DNA of 64,000 nt from Trichobilharzia regenti (GCA_944472135.2 OX235270.1:117505842-117569841), one strand, 5' to 3'; shown: positions 32,181-44,962, counted from the stretch's first letter. Numbers and translations are program-made. The notes: generated by a model from the sequence alone, not told the origin.

Positions 32181-33095
32181 ATAACCTCATCCACTTGTTT
32201 CTAGGCGTAAGTTGGTAAGTGCCAGACTGGCATTCTGTATCCATGCTGAGGTGTCGTCTGCCATCACCGTGCTGGGTCTGATGCAACTTACCAAATAAGT
32301 GAATTGTAGTATTAGTAGTAGTAATGCACTTTGGTATTGAGTGCAAATCAATGTGTATTTCAAAGTTCTGGTCGAGATTCAAGCGTGTTCTCACTGCAAA
32401 TACCTTTTGTCTCAAACTTCAACTACCTTCTCCTATAGATCACAACTTGTTATACTGTAACTCAGTTAAATACTCACCCAGGTCCTTCCCCTTCAGAATT
32501 ATTAGAAAAGCCATATTTAATAATTTTAACTCCTTATCTGACCCTGAAGGAAAATATTGAGCTAAAATATTCTCAGCAGTATATCTACATATCCGGTACA
32601 ACATAGAATGTGACTTTCAGAATTGGATGAGGGAGTACACGAGGGTGAGGATATACGTTATAACGTGTTATATTTTCCGCGACTCAGGTTTTTTCGTCTT
32701 TCATTGGCTAGAACAGTAGCGGTCAACTGGAGTTTGAAGTGTCCTTGGGTGAGTGCTGTCAGGTGCTGTTTTGGCGTGATTGTGCTTGCGTCGTTTGCCA
32801 GCATATGTGATGAATATAAACGTGAATTAGACTATTGTAACGCTTTGTTTTTCTTTGTTTGTGCATGTACTAGGCTTTGTTTGTCGTACAATTCGTTGTT
32901 TGGTCTATCGGTTGCTTGCGATGTCAACGAACCGGTGGGTTCTTGTGTTTTTCTGTAATTTAGGTTATACGTGCGGTATTTTCTTGATGGTTATGGATCA
33001 TCCCTGTATTTCAATGTTGTTTTTTTACGATTTATCTTGGAATAGTTGTGACATAGATGGATACTAATTGATAATTTTATTTTAGTCCGTTGCAG
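32181..33095. other. No gene recognised; upstream region of the transposase gene
   Basis: Holds a 12-bp palindrome ACGTTATAACGT near 32654 and a few short ORFs with no recognisable motif. Any 5' exon or promoter of the transposase gene would lie here, but I could not define one. Confidence 0.4.
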
Positions 33096-35324
33096 GTAGT
33101 CAATTCGAGTGAAAGGAGCACAGACTTAAGTGGAATTTTTGGTGAATACATACTTGGAAGGCGTTTCTTGAGCTGGGATGAATTTGAGAAGTCATTAGCA
33201 GAATTTCAAAAAGTGAGGAAGTCATTTAATGCTAACAATGTAGTTGTCCTGCACTCACTATGTTCATAATTATAGCAAAACGATACCGGATGACAGATTT
33301 AAGTACGCTTATGTTGGTTTTAAATGCACTTTTGGAGTGAATCGTACAAGACCTGGATTGAAATTGAAAAATAAGTCGTAAGAAGAAGTGTAATATGATT
33401 TCATGAATATTTCAGGTCTAAATGTTGCAATTGCTCGTCTTCATTTCGCGTGGTTTTGCGTTATAGTGAATACATAATTGCTTCCCACAATATGGTACAT
33501 AACCATCCATGCAGCAGGGTGTACATGCAGAATGACCCATGGTATAGACGACTAACAGTTGAAGAGAAAGAAAATGTGGAACCACTTCTTCAGCAATCCC
33601 ACTCATCCGATGAAATAATAATGCATGTTAAGGAGAAGTACCACAAGGATATAACTCGCATCGACGTTAAAAATATGAAAGCCGCAGTTACTAAAGGTAA
33701 CGTTGACGTACTTGTTAAATACTTAAGGTATTTCGAGTCGTCGTGACATTTTTGAATTCCTAAAATCCCGTGGGAAGTTAATGGAGTATTATTCCGATGA
33801 ACCGATCAGGAATTCACTAACAAGAATTTGTTTTGCAACTTATGAGCAAATGGAATTGTATAAACAGTTCCCTGAAGTTGTTGGTATCGATTCGACGTAT
33901 AATACAAATAAAGGGAAGTAAGTTTACCAATTCATTAATCAACGTGCAGGTATTCTTTGTTCCAATTACTTGTGACGGATAATTTTGGTCGCGGACGACC
34001 AGTTTTATTTGCGTGGACTAGAAAAGAATTCAAACGTGATGTAGTTTGGATATTAGACTGTTTTCGTCGAATAATGGAAGATACCTCCAAAACAGAATCT
34101 TTCATTATGGATTGTGCGCAAGCTGAAATAGCAGCCGTCAAGTTAACGCACAGAGAAGCGCACATTGTTTTGTGTTCTTTCCATGTTTGCCGAGCATTCT
34201 GTCGTAAAGTAAGTTTTTCAAAGCATACTTTACATTTTATTCGTAGACAAGAAATCCCATTGTGAAGAACTATTTATGCCGTCTAGTGCAGTGTAAAAGG
34301 AGATCAGAGTAATGCCTCTAATGTTCTCATTTTCCAGATTTAATTTCTATTTCAGAGTTATTAGCAGATTGGATGCTACTGTCAGTCAATATCTACAACG
34401 TCGTTGGATGCATCGACGAGATTTGTGGGCAGCATGTTTCAGAGACAACGTGCTGACTTTTGGGAATGATACAAATAATCGCGTCGAGAGTTCCCACAAG
34501 CAAATGAAACGGTACTTGCAAAGATCAGATAGTTTGCATAAAAGTATGCTGAAGGTGTATAAATGGTATCAACAAAGTTTTTCAAGAATACAGCAGGAGG
34601 CGATTATTGCTCAGTCGCGATGCTTCACCTATCCCTGTTCACAACGTCTAATCCCAATTATACGATTGCTGACGCCATACGCCGCGAGGAAGGTTATCCG
34701 TGAATACGAAAGGCGACGATGGGCTGTTGTTGAGGTTGAATCCTTCGATTATGTATTCTTCCAAGACAATGGGAATAGAGTGGAGGTTGATCTGAGTGCT
34801 TGCACCTGCACGTGTGTTACATTTCAGACTTGTCGGTACCCCTGCCGACACTTGCTTTTGGTCCATTTCAGAAAGCCACATTTTACAGGTATATTTGCGT
34901 TTTTATGACTCCGTTTTTAATGTATGTCGACCGAAACTTAATTAATTAATGTTCTTATATACGGAAAGTTGTAATTTTTATTACCGTATTCGTGTGTACA
35001 ATGCCTTAACTGGAAACAGGACACAAGCACTACCATCATTGCACCTGTAATATTCAGTTCATAGTTATCTTAACGTTTTTTGTTCCACCTTTTGTAGTTA
35101 ACCATGTGATGCAGAATTGTAAACAATGGACGTGGTCACGCAACTTGTTCGCATCTCAAAGTACGTCAGCAATTGTCCCTCGAAATCAACGTGACATATT
35201 GAAAACCAAAAAGAGTATTATCAATGCGGGCATGAAGAGAATTAGTGACAAATTTGGAGAAGTGTTTGCCAATACTTATGCAGACGGAGTAATCGCAGGA
35301 ATCAATCGTGTTCTTAATATGTAA
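33096..35324 (+). CDS. Mutator-like (MULE) transposase with micro-introns, apparently intact
   Basis: Joining 33277-33377, 33416-33696, 33728-33917, 33950-34208, 34247-34308, 34338-34888 and 35098-35324 gives one open frame of 556 codons plus stop. The introns are 38, 31, 32, 38, 29 and 209 bp, all GT-AG; an alternative acceptor at 34355 makes the fifth one 47 bp. Order of motifs: a zinc-finger-like CCNCSSSF...HNMVHNHP; the MULE core with the first Asp in VVGIDSTYNT, NFGRGRPVLFAW, the second Asp in FIMDCAQAE, CSFHVCRAF and the Glu in NRVESSHK; and a SWIM finger CTCTCVTFQTCRYPCRH. An earlier exon (33096-about 33230, GRRFLSWDEFEKSLAEFQ) is likely, but its junction and the start codon are unresolved. 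It could be an active transposase or a domesticated gene. AATAAA follows at 35351. Confidence 0.8.
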
Positions 35325-35350
35325 ATAAACTAAATTTGTATCATAATTAA

Positions 35351-35356
35351 AATAAA
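35351..35356 (+). terminator. Poly(A) signal AATAAA after the transposase gene
   Basis: A canonical hexamer 27 bp after the stop codon. Confidence 0.6.
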
Positions 35357-36153
35357 ATTTTCATGTAAATCTTGTTGTCTTTCAATTCATGTGTTCCCTT
35401 TGTGAGCACGGCATGCTAGACCGGTGCTCTCTAGGACTTTAACTACTAACTATACGTAAGTGTAATTGTGTAGGAACGATGTCGGTCGTCATACGTGTTA
35501 AATTATAAGTATTTTAGTGAGGTTACGTGCATACGTCTCATAGTCATATACAAGTCTTTAGGGACAAATGACAATAGTAGGCATAACTTAGGCACTGCAT
35601 TCGAGTTCCAGTTCTTATACGGTTACGTGTATTCGAAAGTATTGCATTATTAATGTTTCACTTAAAGCGTGATGTCAATCCATATGACTAAGGCTGTTAA
35701 CATGTAGCGTAAATTGAAGTCTACACGAGACGAATTATTGAATTCGTTGAGCTTTAGCAATCGTATTTAGATTTACCTTACACTAAAATATGCCACCAAT
35801 TACTTCGTCAGGTCTCATTAATAAGTCATGCCTGCATCTAGTCATCATGACAAATATATCTACACTCAGATAGAATAAGAAAGGTCTGGTAAGCAGGATG
35901 TTAAATATATTTAATGAAAAATAATAACAAGCAAATGTCTTTACGCAGTTGTTTGTCGTAATAATTTGGGCAATGTCGAATCTCTGTGACCGGGTTGACT
36001 TACGTAACCGGATATCTACAAATAAGTAAACAAAGTGTTTTTTAAATCGCTGAAGTAAGAAAGAAGTAATATCAAAGTTAAACGCTTTACATTTGCCTAA
36101 CTTTGCTGAAAATGGTTCATTCTCCTTTCTCATTCTTTCTTCATCACAGTATT
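35357..36153. other. No gene recognised
   Basis: A 137-codon minus-strand frame (36196-35783) begins inside the BEL LTR and shows no recognisable domain; it is probably chance. No terminal inverted repeat matching the far side of the transposase gene was seen. Confidence 0.4.
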
Positions 36154-36513
36154 TGTCAGCCACGTCTCGTAAACCGTCAATGCCCAGCTCTTGCAACGCT
36201 CGGGCTCACGCTGTTCCTTGAAGTTTCTCAGAAACGCTTAGTAATAACGGACGCAAAACCAAAACACCGACTGGCTAGTCGAGAATTCTTTATTGTAACA
36301 CCAACATATAAAAATAATATTTGAACTAAGATCTGTGAACAAATATTACAATAAAAAATCACAATATTACTCCTGACGGTTTTGTCCTGACTTCTTTCTG
36401 AACAGCGACCGATGAGACGATGACTGTCGTATTGATGCCTCCACGAAAATTGGGGAAGTTGGTTTTGAGCAAACAACAATGAATTGATCGTTCAACCTTC
36501 AACTACATTGACA
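36154..36513 (-). repeat. 3' LTR of BEL copy D
   Basis: TGTCAGCC...CTACATTGACA, 360 bp. Confidence 0.88.
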
Positions 36514-37395
36514 CTCCCCGGCAAAATACGGATCCAACCCCTTTTTTCCATCACGACCAATACACGTTGACTTGGATGCCATTGCGAGAACCTGGGTCAC
36601 ATGGACAGAGCTCAAATGGAAAACAAACAGAAAAGCCAACACACCACAAGCATACTCACAGCACAATCTCACACGTCAATGACGACCTGCGCCTTCCAGT
36701 TAAAAGCATCCTCTTGCAACACAATCACCACTTGCTAGAATGACTCTTGCAGAATGCAACGTGACCACAGTAGCACCTCATGATACTCTACGCACATCTT
36801 CGTACCTACTCACAACCAATTACCACTGCAATCGCTTGTCACTCATTCTGCCTCAGTTCTAGTAGCGGTGACGCATGCGAGACTCAGTCGTTTACACTCT
36901 TTCTCCCCGGCGTATCCGACCCATCTGCTGTCTTTAACATCAATCAATTCATTCACGGATGTAGAAGAGTGGACACAACTTCGAAAGTAATCACGACGAA
37001 AATTTTAACAAAATTATGCAATAAAAACAAGATACGAAAACAACGAGTAAACACAATGAATTCAAATAACACCAATTGATATGACACACCACACGTATAT
37101 ACAAACAGTACACACAAACTCGCATTTCATGTCTTGATGGAATACCCTTGAAGAATTGCAGGACTTACACCAGTACGCCTACAAACCTTCACAGGTTGAC
37201 GATTGTAAGTTGTGGAATGTTCAGACACAAACAAGATTAACCAACAATTACAATAATTGGAACTCACACAATTATTTAACACAAACATATGTACAATCAA
37301 CACATCAAATGTTGTGGATTCTGGCACGACAAACTACCCTTGAAGAACTGTAGGACTTACAGTAGTACGCCTACATTCCTTCTCAGGTTGACGCT

Positions 37396-39351
37396 CTAGG
37401 TTGGAAAACCGTTGCAGAGTTCACTTGCTGACTTCCTTCTATCAGCTATATCCTCAAATCTGAATGGTAACACGCTCATGTCACTGTATCGTAGAATATA
37501 GATGACGAACAAACACACGACATATCTCATCAACCAAGTATAGAAACAGAGTAATTTACACCAAAAATAATAACATTCAATTAGTAACTTGAAACTAGAA
37601 ATGCCTTTATTCGTGCAAGTCAATTTAACAATTACTCTCTCCTTTACACTTGGCTTATCCACACTAAACTGACCATTGATATTCGTCCTTTCAAACGAAC
37701 TGATACTACCATAGTCATTGTAGAAGATACTAGAGTTGATGGGCATCTGTTTCATTGTGGATGAAAACACCAACGATGACTGAGTGACACAAGGTGATGA
37801 AGTTAGCGGTGGATCAGAAGCTGTTCTTTTTCGGCTTTCAGAAATTTGTCTACCTGCAAGACCACCACCACTGGTGTCTTTTACTATCAGCTCAGGCTTA
37901 GCACTGGCGCCTGATGATAGGTGGGCTACATGCTGATCAATCACACTGACGGTCTCACAAGTATGCGTGCCTTCTGCAACTGAATCTGCATTTATTTCTA
38001 CTTCACGTTCAAGTTGTACAGAACCTTTGTTCAACTTAGCAGTAGTAGGCATATCCCTCATCTCATCATGATCAACCAAAGACAACTGTGAAGTATCATG
38101 ATCATTATCACGAATATTCATTTTACCGTCAACTTCATCATTTTCAAACTCTTTAATAACAGAAGTAGACAATTTTAGTTCCTCCTCGCAAATCCTAAAA
38201 GGTTTTGTAACTTCACTCTGACTAGATATACTTTGTAAACTTGTGGATTCAGAAATCCACTCTGAAGCAGCAACTCTATTCTGTGACACTCTATTCAACA
38301 ATGGCTTACCAGTTGCAACTACAAACTTCTTCACAACACCGTTATCGTCGCACAATTCGGAGTCATGCCTGGAGTTTACATTTAGCTTATCACTGAACTT
38401 GCTCACCGGTTCACAGTTCACTTCTGTATGCACCACTTGCACACGTGTAAAACACAACCGTGTTTGTCTTGCATCTTGTAACTCATCTGTTGAGGATGTA
38501 CTACGAAACCTGTTACACTCATTAGGTCTATATGCATTACTGGACATCATGGAGCCTTCTCGATATCCACCTCTCTGAGGCCTACTCGTCATCAATGATT
38601 GCATTTTGCTCTCAGACTGCTCTATTCTAGGGGTGAGATTCAATATACTGGCAAACTAGCTCATAGATTGATTGACACTATCTTTTACTAGTTTCAGGAT
38701 ATCATCAAACTTTGGCTCGATACCCTCATCCTCCATACGGGAGCTCATCTTCACCCACTTCCTTTGCAGTCGAGTAGGTAGGCATCTTGCTATTACTTCT
38801 AGTATAAAACTCGAGTTGAGGTCACTCATGCGATTCATCGAAATCAATGCATTCTTGTAAGTGAACAGATTATCCAAAAGCTCATTGAGTGCCTTGGAGT
38901 AATCCTGTAATTGACCACCATTACCCTTAACAGCCTCGAATAATTTCCCTGCAATCATCGAAGGTCTTCCAAACCTTTGGCGTAATATGCTCATAGCCTC
39001 GTAGTAGCCCTCCTTTGGCTTCATAAACTTACAACACTGTATAGCTCTTGAAGCATCTCCAGTGCAATATCTCATCAAATACATTAACTTGAATTCATCA
39101 CTTAATAGAAAACTACTCAACATGATCTCAAACTCCTTCACAAATTGTAAATAATCAGCCGGGTTTCCATCAAAACACCGTGGTTCTAATTTAGGGAGTT
39201 TGATGTTCCTATTATCCCTGAACGGCGAAACAGTAACATCAACCATGTCATGCTTAACATCAGACACATCGTTACAATTAACAGACAAGTCACCATGACT
39301 TACTTTCCTGTTCGCATCCAAGACACTCTGTCCCTTCTTTGACCCAGGCAT
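37396..39351 (-). pseudogene. BEL Gag-like protein, copy D, one nonsense codon
   Basis: The same frame and length as the intact 651-residue ORFs, but a TAG at 38658-38656 replaces the Lys codon in the SMSKFASIL segment. The upstream part (39351-38656) and downstream part (38655-37396) otherwise stay in frame. Compared with copies B and C it has several substitutions, for example SRKRTASDPP where they have SRATTAFDSP. The C-terminal hydrophobic segment is preserved. Confidence 0.82.
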
Positions 39352-39490
39352 TGTTGAGCTTGACCCAATTCCAAAAATGTTCCAGATATTGCTTGTTCAG
39401 AGAGGACTTGACCAGGAATGATGAACGGTAACTATCCAATCTCCTACCAGCTATCTGAATCCGCCAGAATCTGTTTCTATCGTCAGAAAC

Positions 39491-39850
39491 TGTCAATCAC
39501 GTCTCATAAACCGTTAATGCCCAGCTCTTGCTACGCTCGGGCTCACGCTGTTCCTTGAAGTTTCTCAGAAACGCTTAGTTATAACGGACGCAAAACCAAA
39601 ACACCGACTGGCTACTCGAGAATTCTTTATTGTAACACACACATATAAAAATAATAACTGAACTAAGATCTGTGAACAAATATTACAATAATAAATCACA
39701 CTATTTCTTCTGACGGTTTTCTCCTGACTACTTTCTGAACAGCGACCGATGAGACGATGACTGTCATAATGATGCCTCCGCGAAAATTGGGGAAGTTGGT
39801 TTTGAGCAAACAACCAAGAATTGATCGTTCAATCTTCAACTCCATTGACA
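39491..39850 (-). repeat. 5' LTR of BEL copy D
   Basis: TGTCAATCACG...CTCCATTGACA, 360 bp. Two bases beyond it a partial LTR begins in the opposite orientation. Confidence 0.88.
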
Positions 39851-39852
39851 CC

Positions 39853-40133
39853 AGTCATCGTCTCATCGGTCGCTGTTCGGAAAGAAGTCAGATCAAAACT
39901 GTTAGAAGTAATATTGTGATTTTTTATTGTAATATTTGTTCATAGACCTTAGTTAAAGCTTAATTTTAAAGTTGGATATATGTTGGTGTTACAATAAACA
40001 ATTCTCGAGTAGCCAATCGGTGTTTTGATTTTGCTGCCGTTATTACTAAGGGTTTCTGAGAAACTTCAAGGAACAGAGTGAGTCCCAGCGTAGCAAGAGC
40101 CGGGCATTGACGGTTTATGGGACGTGGCTGACA
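39853..40133 (+). repeat. 5'-truncated BEL LTR in inverted orientation
   Basis: It begins at AGTCATCGTCTCATCGG, lacking the first ~80 bp of the LTR, and ends GGCTGACA. It forms a head-to-head LTR pair with 39491-39850. Confidence 0.85.
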
Positions 40134-40528
40134 ACGGATATCCAGTATTCCGTTGCAGAAATAATATTCGTAAGTACACTGAATTTGCCGTTTCTGGTGT
40201 TGGGAGAAGTAGACTTGGCCAGGCTACATATGTTGAGAGACTTCGGCTACAGATAGTTAACTTCAGGCCAATTACCTCTCGAGAAAAACTAGGCGCGATA
40301 TACATGAAAAACGCCTTGGATTGCTGCTCCAGTGTATGGGTGAGATGTGACAAAACTCAACGATGCTTTAGTCCGCCATATGAAGGACGCTTCAGAGTTA
40401 CGGCAAGGCGCCGGCAACACTTTTTCTATCTAGACAAAGATCCTCCCAACATAGTGCTGAACAGGTATCCACAAACTGTAGTTGATAGCGCGAATACTAA
40501 CACGAAGCCAATTAAGTCTGGAGGATGA
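40134..40528 (+). pseudogene. Ty3-type integrase C-terminal fragment
   Basis: An open frame contains VWVRCDKTQRCFSPPYEG and RFRVTARRRQHFFYLD, matching the integrase C-terminal module with PPYEG in the place of the GPY/F motif seen at 12093-12446. Upstream residues (GRSRLGQATYVERLRLQIVN) may be more integrase or linker. No catalytic core is present. Like the fragment at 12093 it directly follows a plus-strand BEL LTR, so both junctions have the same arrangement. It ends at a TGA after KPIKSGG. Confidence 0.65.
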
Positions 40529-40779
40529 GTTAGAAGGGCTGAATCCCCAACCTGTGAAAAATATCTAGCAAAACTAGGGAAAGAATTATTGGCAGATCAA
40601 ATTACCTGTAGAACTGAGGACTGAACTATCACGTTTTGTTAGCTGCTGATGCTGGCAATTTATGTGACCTTTCAGAAATGCCACTCAACTGTATAAGCCA
40701 GATACGAAGTTAGGAAGAAGGATATAACTTGCCGACCGGTAATTTTCTAATTATTATAATTTGAGTAGCCAGAGGAACA

Positions 40780-41990
40780 AGTGGCTGAGGATTTTACCAT
40801 GAGTACACTCCTCAACAAGTAGAGTTATGACAGTAAGTCTAATATTGTGGGAAAGGTATTAGAAAGAATCATAAGCGGTTAGCTCTTAGGTCATATGGAG
40901 GAACATGGCAGACTGGTAAAGAAATATCAATAATTTGAACAAGGACGATGCTACTTTGGAAACTTAGTGTTTTTTAATTACAGCTTGATTCCACACTGTA
41001 TTTTTGGTACAAGTATGGAATTTTCAGCATGGATATCGGTGGCCCAGATTTTGCAGGCCGACCATAGATATCAGGTGTGCGTCGGCAGGTGATCGAACCA
41101 CGGACCATGTACATGGTCGACGAGAGTCCTAACCATTGTGCCACCGACGCACATAGCTGGATAAAATTTGGTGGAATGCATGAACAGCAGTCTACAGATG
41201 GGCGTAGTTCCCATCCATAGTAACGTAGCATTCGATAAGGTGTCCTGTTAGAAATTCCTCAGCAAAATAAAGGGGTTTCGGTTAGAACAGTGTCTACGTA
41301 ATTGGTTTAGGGACTACCTATTAGATAGGGAAGTGTGGTAATGGCGAAGTGTGCTGTTTGGGTGAGAAGCGATATAGAATGGGTTACAAAAAATGATGTC
41401 ATGATTCCCATACTATTCCTAACATAGATAAATGAATAACTAAAAATCCCTGCATTTACAGGATAATTTTTCGCTGATGATATTAAGGTCTGTAAACTGC
41501 ATATAATAGCAATGACCAATCGACCGTGCAGTCTTGTCTAAATAAATGAATCCAATAGTCTAACCTCTGACCTTTGGAAGTTAATGCAGAAAAAGTGAAG
41601 TGATGCACCTTGGTAGGAGACCTTACACGTTGCACTTCCGGGAGAAAACAGCAGCCTGATTTTACTGGAAAAAGGATATAGGAATTATTGTAAGACTAGA
41701 CTTTAAACTACGTCATGTTGTAATGAGGGTTGTATTTAAACACCCTACTCAGAATATTTTGCACCTCATCTTAAATGCTGTGTTTTAGATTCACATATAG
41801 GATCTTCACCAACTGGGACTCTACCACATTAAATGGTCTCCGTCCCATCACTGAACGACTTCATTTAGGTCTTGAAATAGATAAATATAACAAATTGCAA
41901 ACACAGCGTAAGGTATCTCTCAACTTTTCCGTTCTGAACATGAATTTTGCAGAAGTTGTTTTATATAAATATATTGGATAAGTCTGAATA
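40780..41990 (+). pseudogene. Decayed LINE reverse transcriptase (CR1/Jockey-like), split by a SINE
   Basis: Before the SINE the reading includes KVLERIISG and LLGHMEEHGRLVKKYQ; after it come IPILFLT-INE, FFADDIKVCK (the catalytic F/YADD box) and LTSDLWKLMQKK. This order matches the RT of non-LTR elements. Many stops and shifts are present, so it is a relic. It ends close to the APEX1-like start codon at 42032. Confidence 0.65.
40970..41152 (-). repeat. tRNA-derived SINE, minus strand
   Basis: The same sequence as 43497-43690 in reverse orientation: a tRNA-like head with CGTCGG...CCGACG ends and GGTTCGATC as B box, a body with the hairpin GATATC...GATATC, and a short A6 tail (T run at 40970). 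It lies inside the LINE relic. Confidence 0.75.
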
Positions 41991-42031
41991 TGACCTTCAG
42001 AATAAGAGGCATTTTAAATACTGGTTTTCAA

Positions 42032-44917
42032 ATGCGCTCAAAGAAGAGTTCTGTAAGTTGCTTTAAGAGTTCGATTAGATCAAACAATTTTACTTGGTAC
42101 AGAGTGTCAATTATGAGAAAGGGGCATCCAAGAAGCCTAGGAAAGAGAAGTCAACTGAGAAAGGAGAAGAATCATCCGAGGTAAGGTAATTGAGATCCAT
42201 CTAGGTCGTAGAAGAAAAAGGAAAATTGGTGTACTAAGTATCCTGGTTCAGCGCCGGAATTAGCTAAGCCTTCATCGACCCATTGGAACCTCAAGATAGT
42301 CACTTGGAACGTAAACGGGATACGTGCTGTCATCAAAGTATAGACTTATATAATACATTTTAACAGAATGGTGGCTTTGGGTATCTTACAAAAGAGAATG
42401 CAGACATATGCTGCATACAAGAAACAAAATGTCCATTGGACAAAATACCTGCCGAAGCCAAATTACCCCACTACCAATCATTCTGGTCATCTGCAGAAAA
42501 AGCTGGTTATGCTGGCACTGCCTTATTCAGCAAGACCCCTCCACTTAAGGTCTCTTTTGGGATAGGGAAAAAGATGCATGACGAAGAAGGACGCGTTATT
42601 ACTGCAGAGTATGAAAAGTTCTACCTGATCACTGCATGTATGTTCATCTTATTATTAAATAATCTTAAGATGTGCCAAACTCAGGACAAGGCTTGGTTCG
42701 CCTCTCCTACCGAGAAAAGGAATGGGATCCAGATTTTCTTGAATACTTACGTAAACTAGACTCTGTGAAACCAATTATTGTGTGTGGTGACCTCAATGTG
42801 GCTCATGAAGAAATAGGTAATTCTGCAGACTGATATTTTGTGGTGCTTTACAGCCGCTTTATAAACTGTCTCACTATTCACACATGATATATTAAATCCT
42901 GAGATAATTTTTTCAATAATTTTTTTCTACAGTAAGAAGTAAATTTTACACTTTGTCAAGGTGTGTGCAGTAAAATAGTCAGGAGGAACCTAGCTAACAA
43001 TAAACCAATGGAATAAAATAATATAACCTTATTCTTCCCAGCCGCTGTTTCTTCTTTATTCAGACTCATAAGGAGGAATGTGTGTTTGAACAGAAATACT
43101 TAGTGTATCACTCAGCAACCAGGAGTTTTGGCTACGAGTCACGTTTATTGTATGGGGGGTGGCAAAATCTAGCTGTTTCGATCCCGGTGTGAGTCCAAAC
43201 CAACGATTTACCCGTGATGATGGTTATAGAAGTTGCACGAGTATGACAGTCCTGACAGATAATTCCATCAGAGTAAGTTCTTACATCACCTGGCTTACGT
43301 TTTAGAAAAATTCCAGGTATATGCACATAAACATAAAAGTAGTTCACGTGAGAAACTATCATAACAGGCAGTTTCAGTTCTATGTCTTAATCACAGATCT
43401 AAGCTAATTCAAATACTAGTTATTTCTTAGCGGGTGTTGTTTATTATGATAGATTCTGATATGAACTGACGTGCTCCAAGTACTTTATAAGTTACTGTGC
43501 GTCGGTAGCACAGTGGTTGGGACTCTCGTCGACCATGCACATGGTCCGGAGTTCGATCCCCTGCCGACGCACACCTGATATCTATGGTTGGCCTGCGAAA
43601 TTTCGGCTACCGATATCACATGCTGAAAATTCCATACTTGTACCAAAAATACAGTGTGAAATCAAGCTGTAATCAAAAATAAAAAAAAAATTAAACAAGA
43701 TTTTATAGGTTGGGGCACTTACTCAAAACCAGCTGAATAAAATGACGGTCATATTCTGCTTCAGCTATTGCTTTGGTTTTATTCAAAGTGAACAACTTCG
43801 TTAAATAGTTAGTGCATTGATCAGTCGTGTCATTTGCTAGTTGCGAACAGAATGTTCTTCAGTTGTATACGGTGGGTTGATAGAAACCAAAAAATTTCTT
43901 GTGGTTGAAATATAACCATTCGTCGTTACGTAGAAATAATGGGTGAGTGCGTTCAAATGTACTCCTTGCAAAAAATGAAGTACATCCAAGACGGCATGTC
44001 ATATATTCAGCTTATTCTGTATGAAAGTTAAGTATTAAGTTAAAATTACCGTAAGTGAACTTAGTGTTCATTACTCACAACTGAATTCTGCAGTGGTCTT
44101 TTCGAGCAATAGTTACGGAAACACGGCAAATCCGGCAAGCTGACAAAGCCACAGATTTCCTCAACGGGCTTGAAGTAACTTTACATCAGGTGAAATCCTG
44201 CTAGCTGAAATAAAGATAACTGAAAAGGATAAAGCCAACCAAACGTAGAATATTTGGTACTACACTAGTAGTGTTTATTAGAAAAATATAGGACTTAAGT
44301 GTACTCGTTGTGCTTAGGTGCTCAGACTTAAGTCATTGCATCTCATGTTTGAAATCCCTCTATCGACGTTTAGGCAGACATGTAGTGCCATCAACTGTCT
44401 CAAAGGTCGTGTCTCACTGTCCTGTGCATGCGAGATGAAGTAACTGTATCGCGTCAGCTGGTTGGTTTGATGCACTCCCAATTATACAGATGCTAGTAAT
44501 ACCAAGAAACACCATTGACTTAGACTAGTGGTCGGCTGTCTTCACTGGGATTTACAAACTACAAAATAAGTCTCTGACCATAAATGATTTCTTTAAACTT
44601 GTACCAATTTTCATTTAATTGTAATCTCTCCTGCCAGACCTGTCTTTGTTCACTGTAATATCATTTTGTATGTTTGATTAGTAGCGCAACTTAAATCGTA
44701 CTTATACTGAGTTCTACATTAATTCGTCTGTCTGAATCACTCATCAGAAATTGTGAATCCTGTAAGTGATACACCTAAAAATTCGATGAAACTGTTTAGG
44801 AATCATTTTCAAAGAAGTGTGATATACGGTCATCTTGATCAATGTGTATGGAACTTTACATGTACTCCAGTCTCAGAATAAGTGACTTCCATAAATCGTT
44901 TGCTAAAAGATTGTTAA

Positions 44918-44962
<45 letters not shown>

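Larger units (their letters stand above)
36154..39850 (-). mobile_element. Non-autonomous BEL element, copy D
   Basis: LTRs 36154-36513 and 39491-39850 (360 bp each) flank a 2977-bp internal region of the same design as copies A-C but with two rather than three 3' repeat units. The flanks GTATT and CCAGT do not match; the right flank is a truncated inverted LTR, so the target duplication has been lost or rearranged. Confidence 0.88.

Noticed and set aside
32600..35700. Terminal inverted repeats around the Mutator-like gene
   Set aside because: I compared the flanks by eye and found no matching inverted pair; the ACGTTATAACGT palindrome near 32654 has no partner downstream.
35783..36196. 137-codon minus-strand ORF
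   Set aside because: It begins inside a BEL LTR, has no recognisable domain and is AT-rich.
5000..40133. An integrated virus as the source of the gag/pol sequences
   Set aside because: All coding remnants match retrotransposon families (BEL/Pao, CsRn1-type Ty3). No envelope gene was recognised; the hydrophobic BEL tail lacks the signal peptide, cleavage site and cysteine pattern expected of one.
43499..43571. A functional tRNA gene
   Set aside because: The acceptor stem pairs, but the T stem has a mismatch, no ordinary anticodon arm can be drawn, an A-tailed body follows and a second diverged copy exists; it is a SINE head.
43572..43640. Hammerhead ribozyme in the SINE body
   Set aside because: CTGATA and GCGAAA occur but not the CTGATGA...GAAA core with the required stems.
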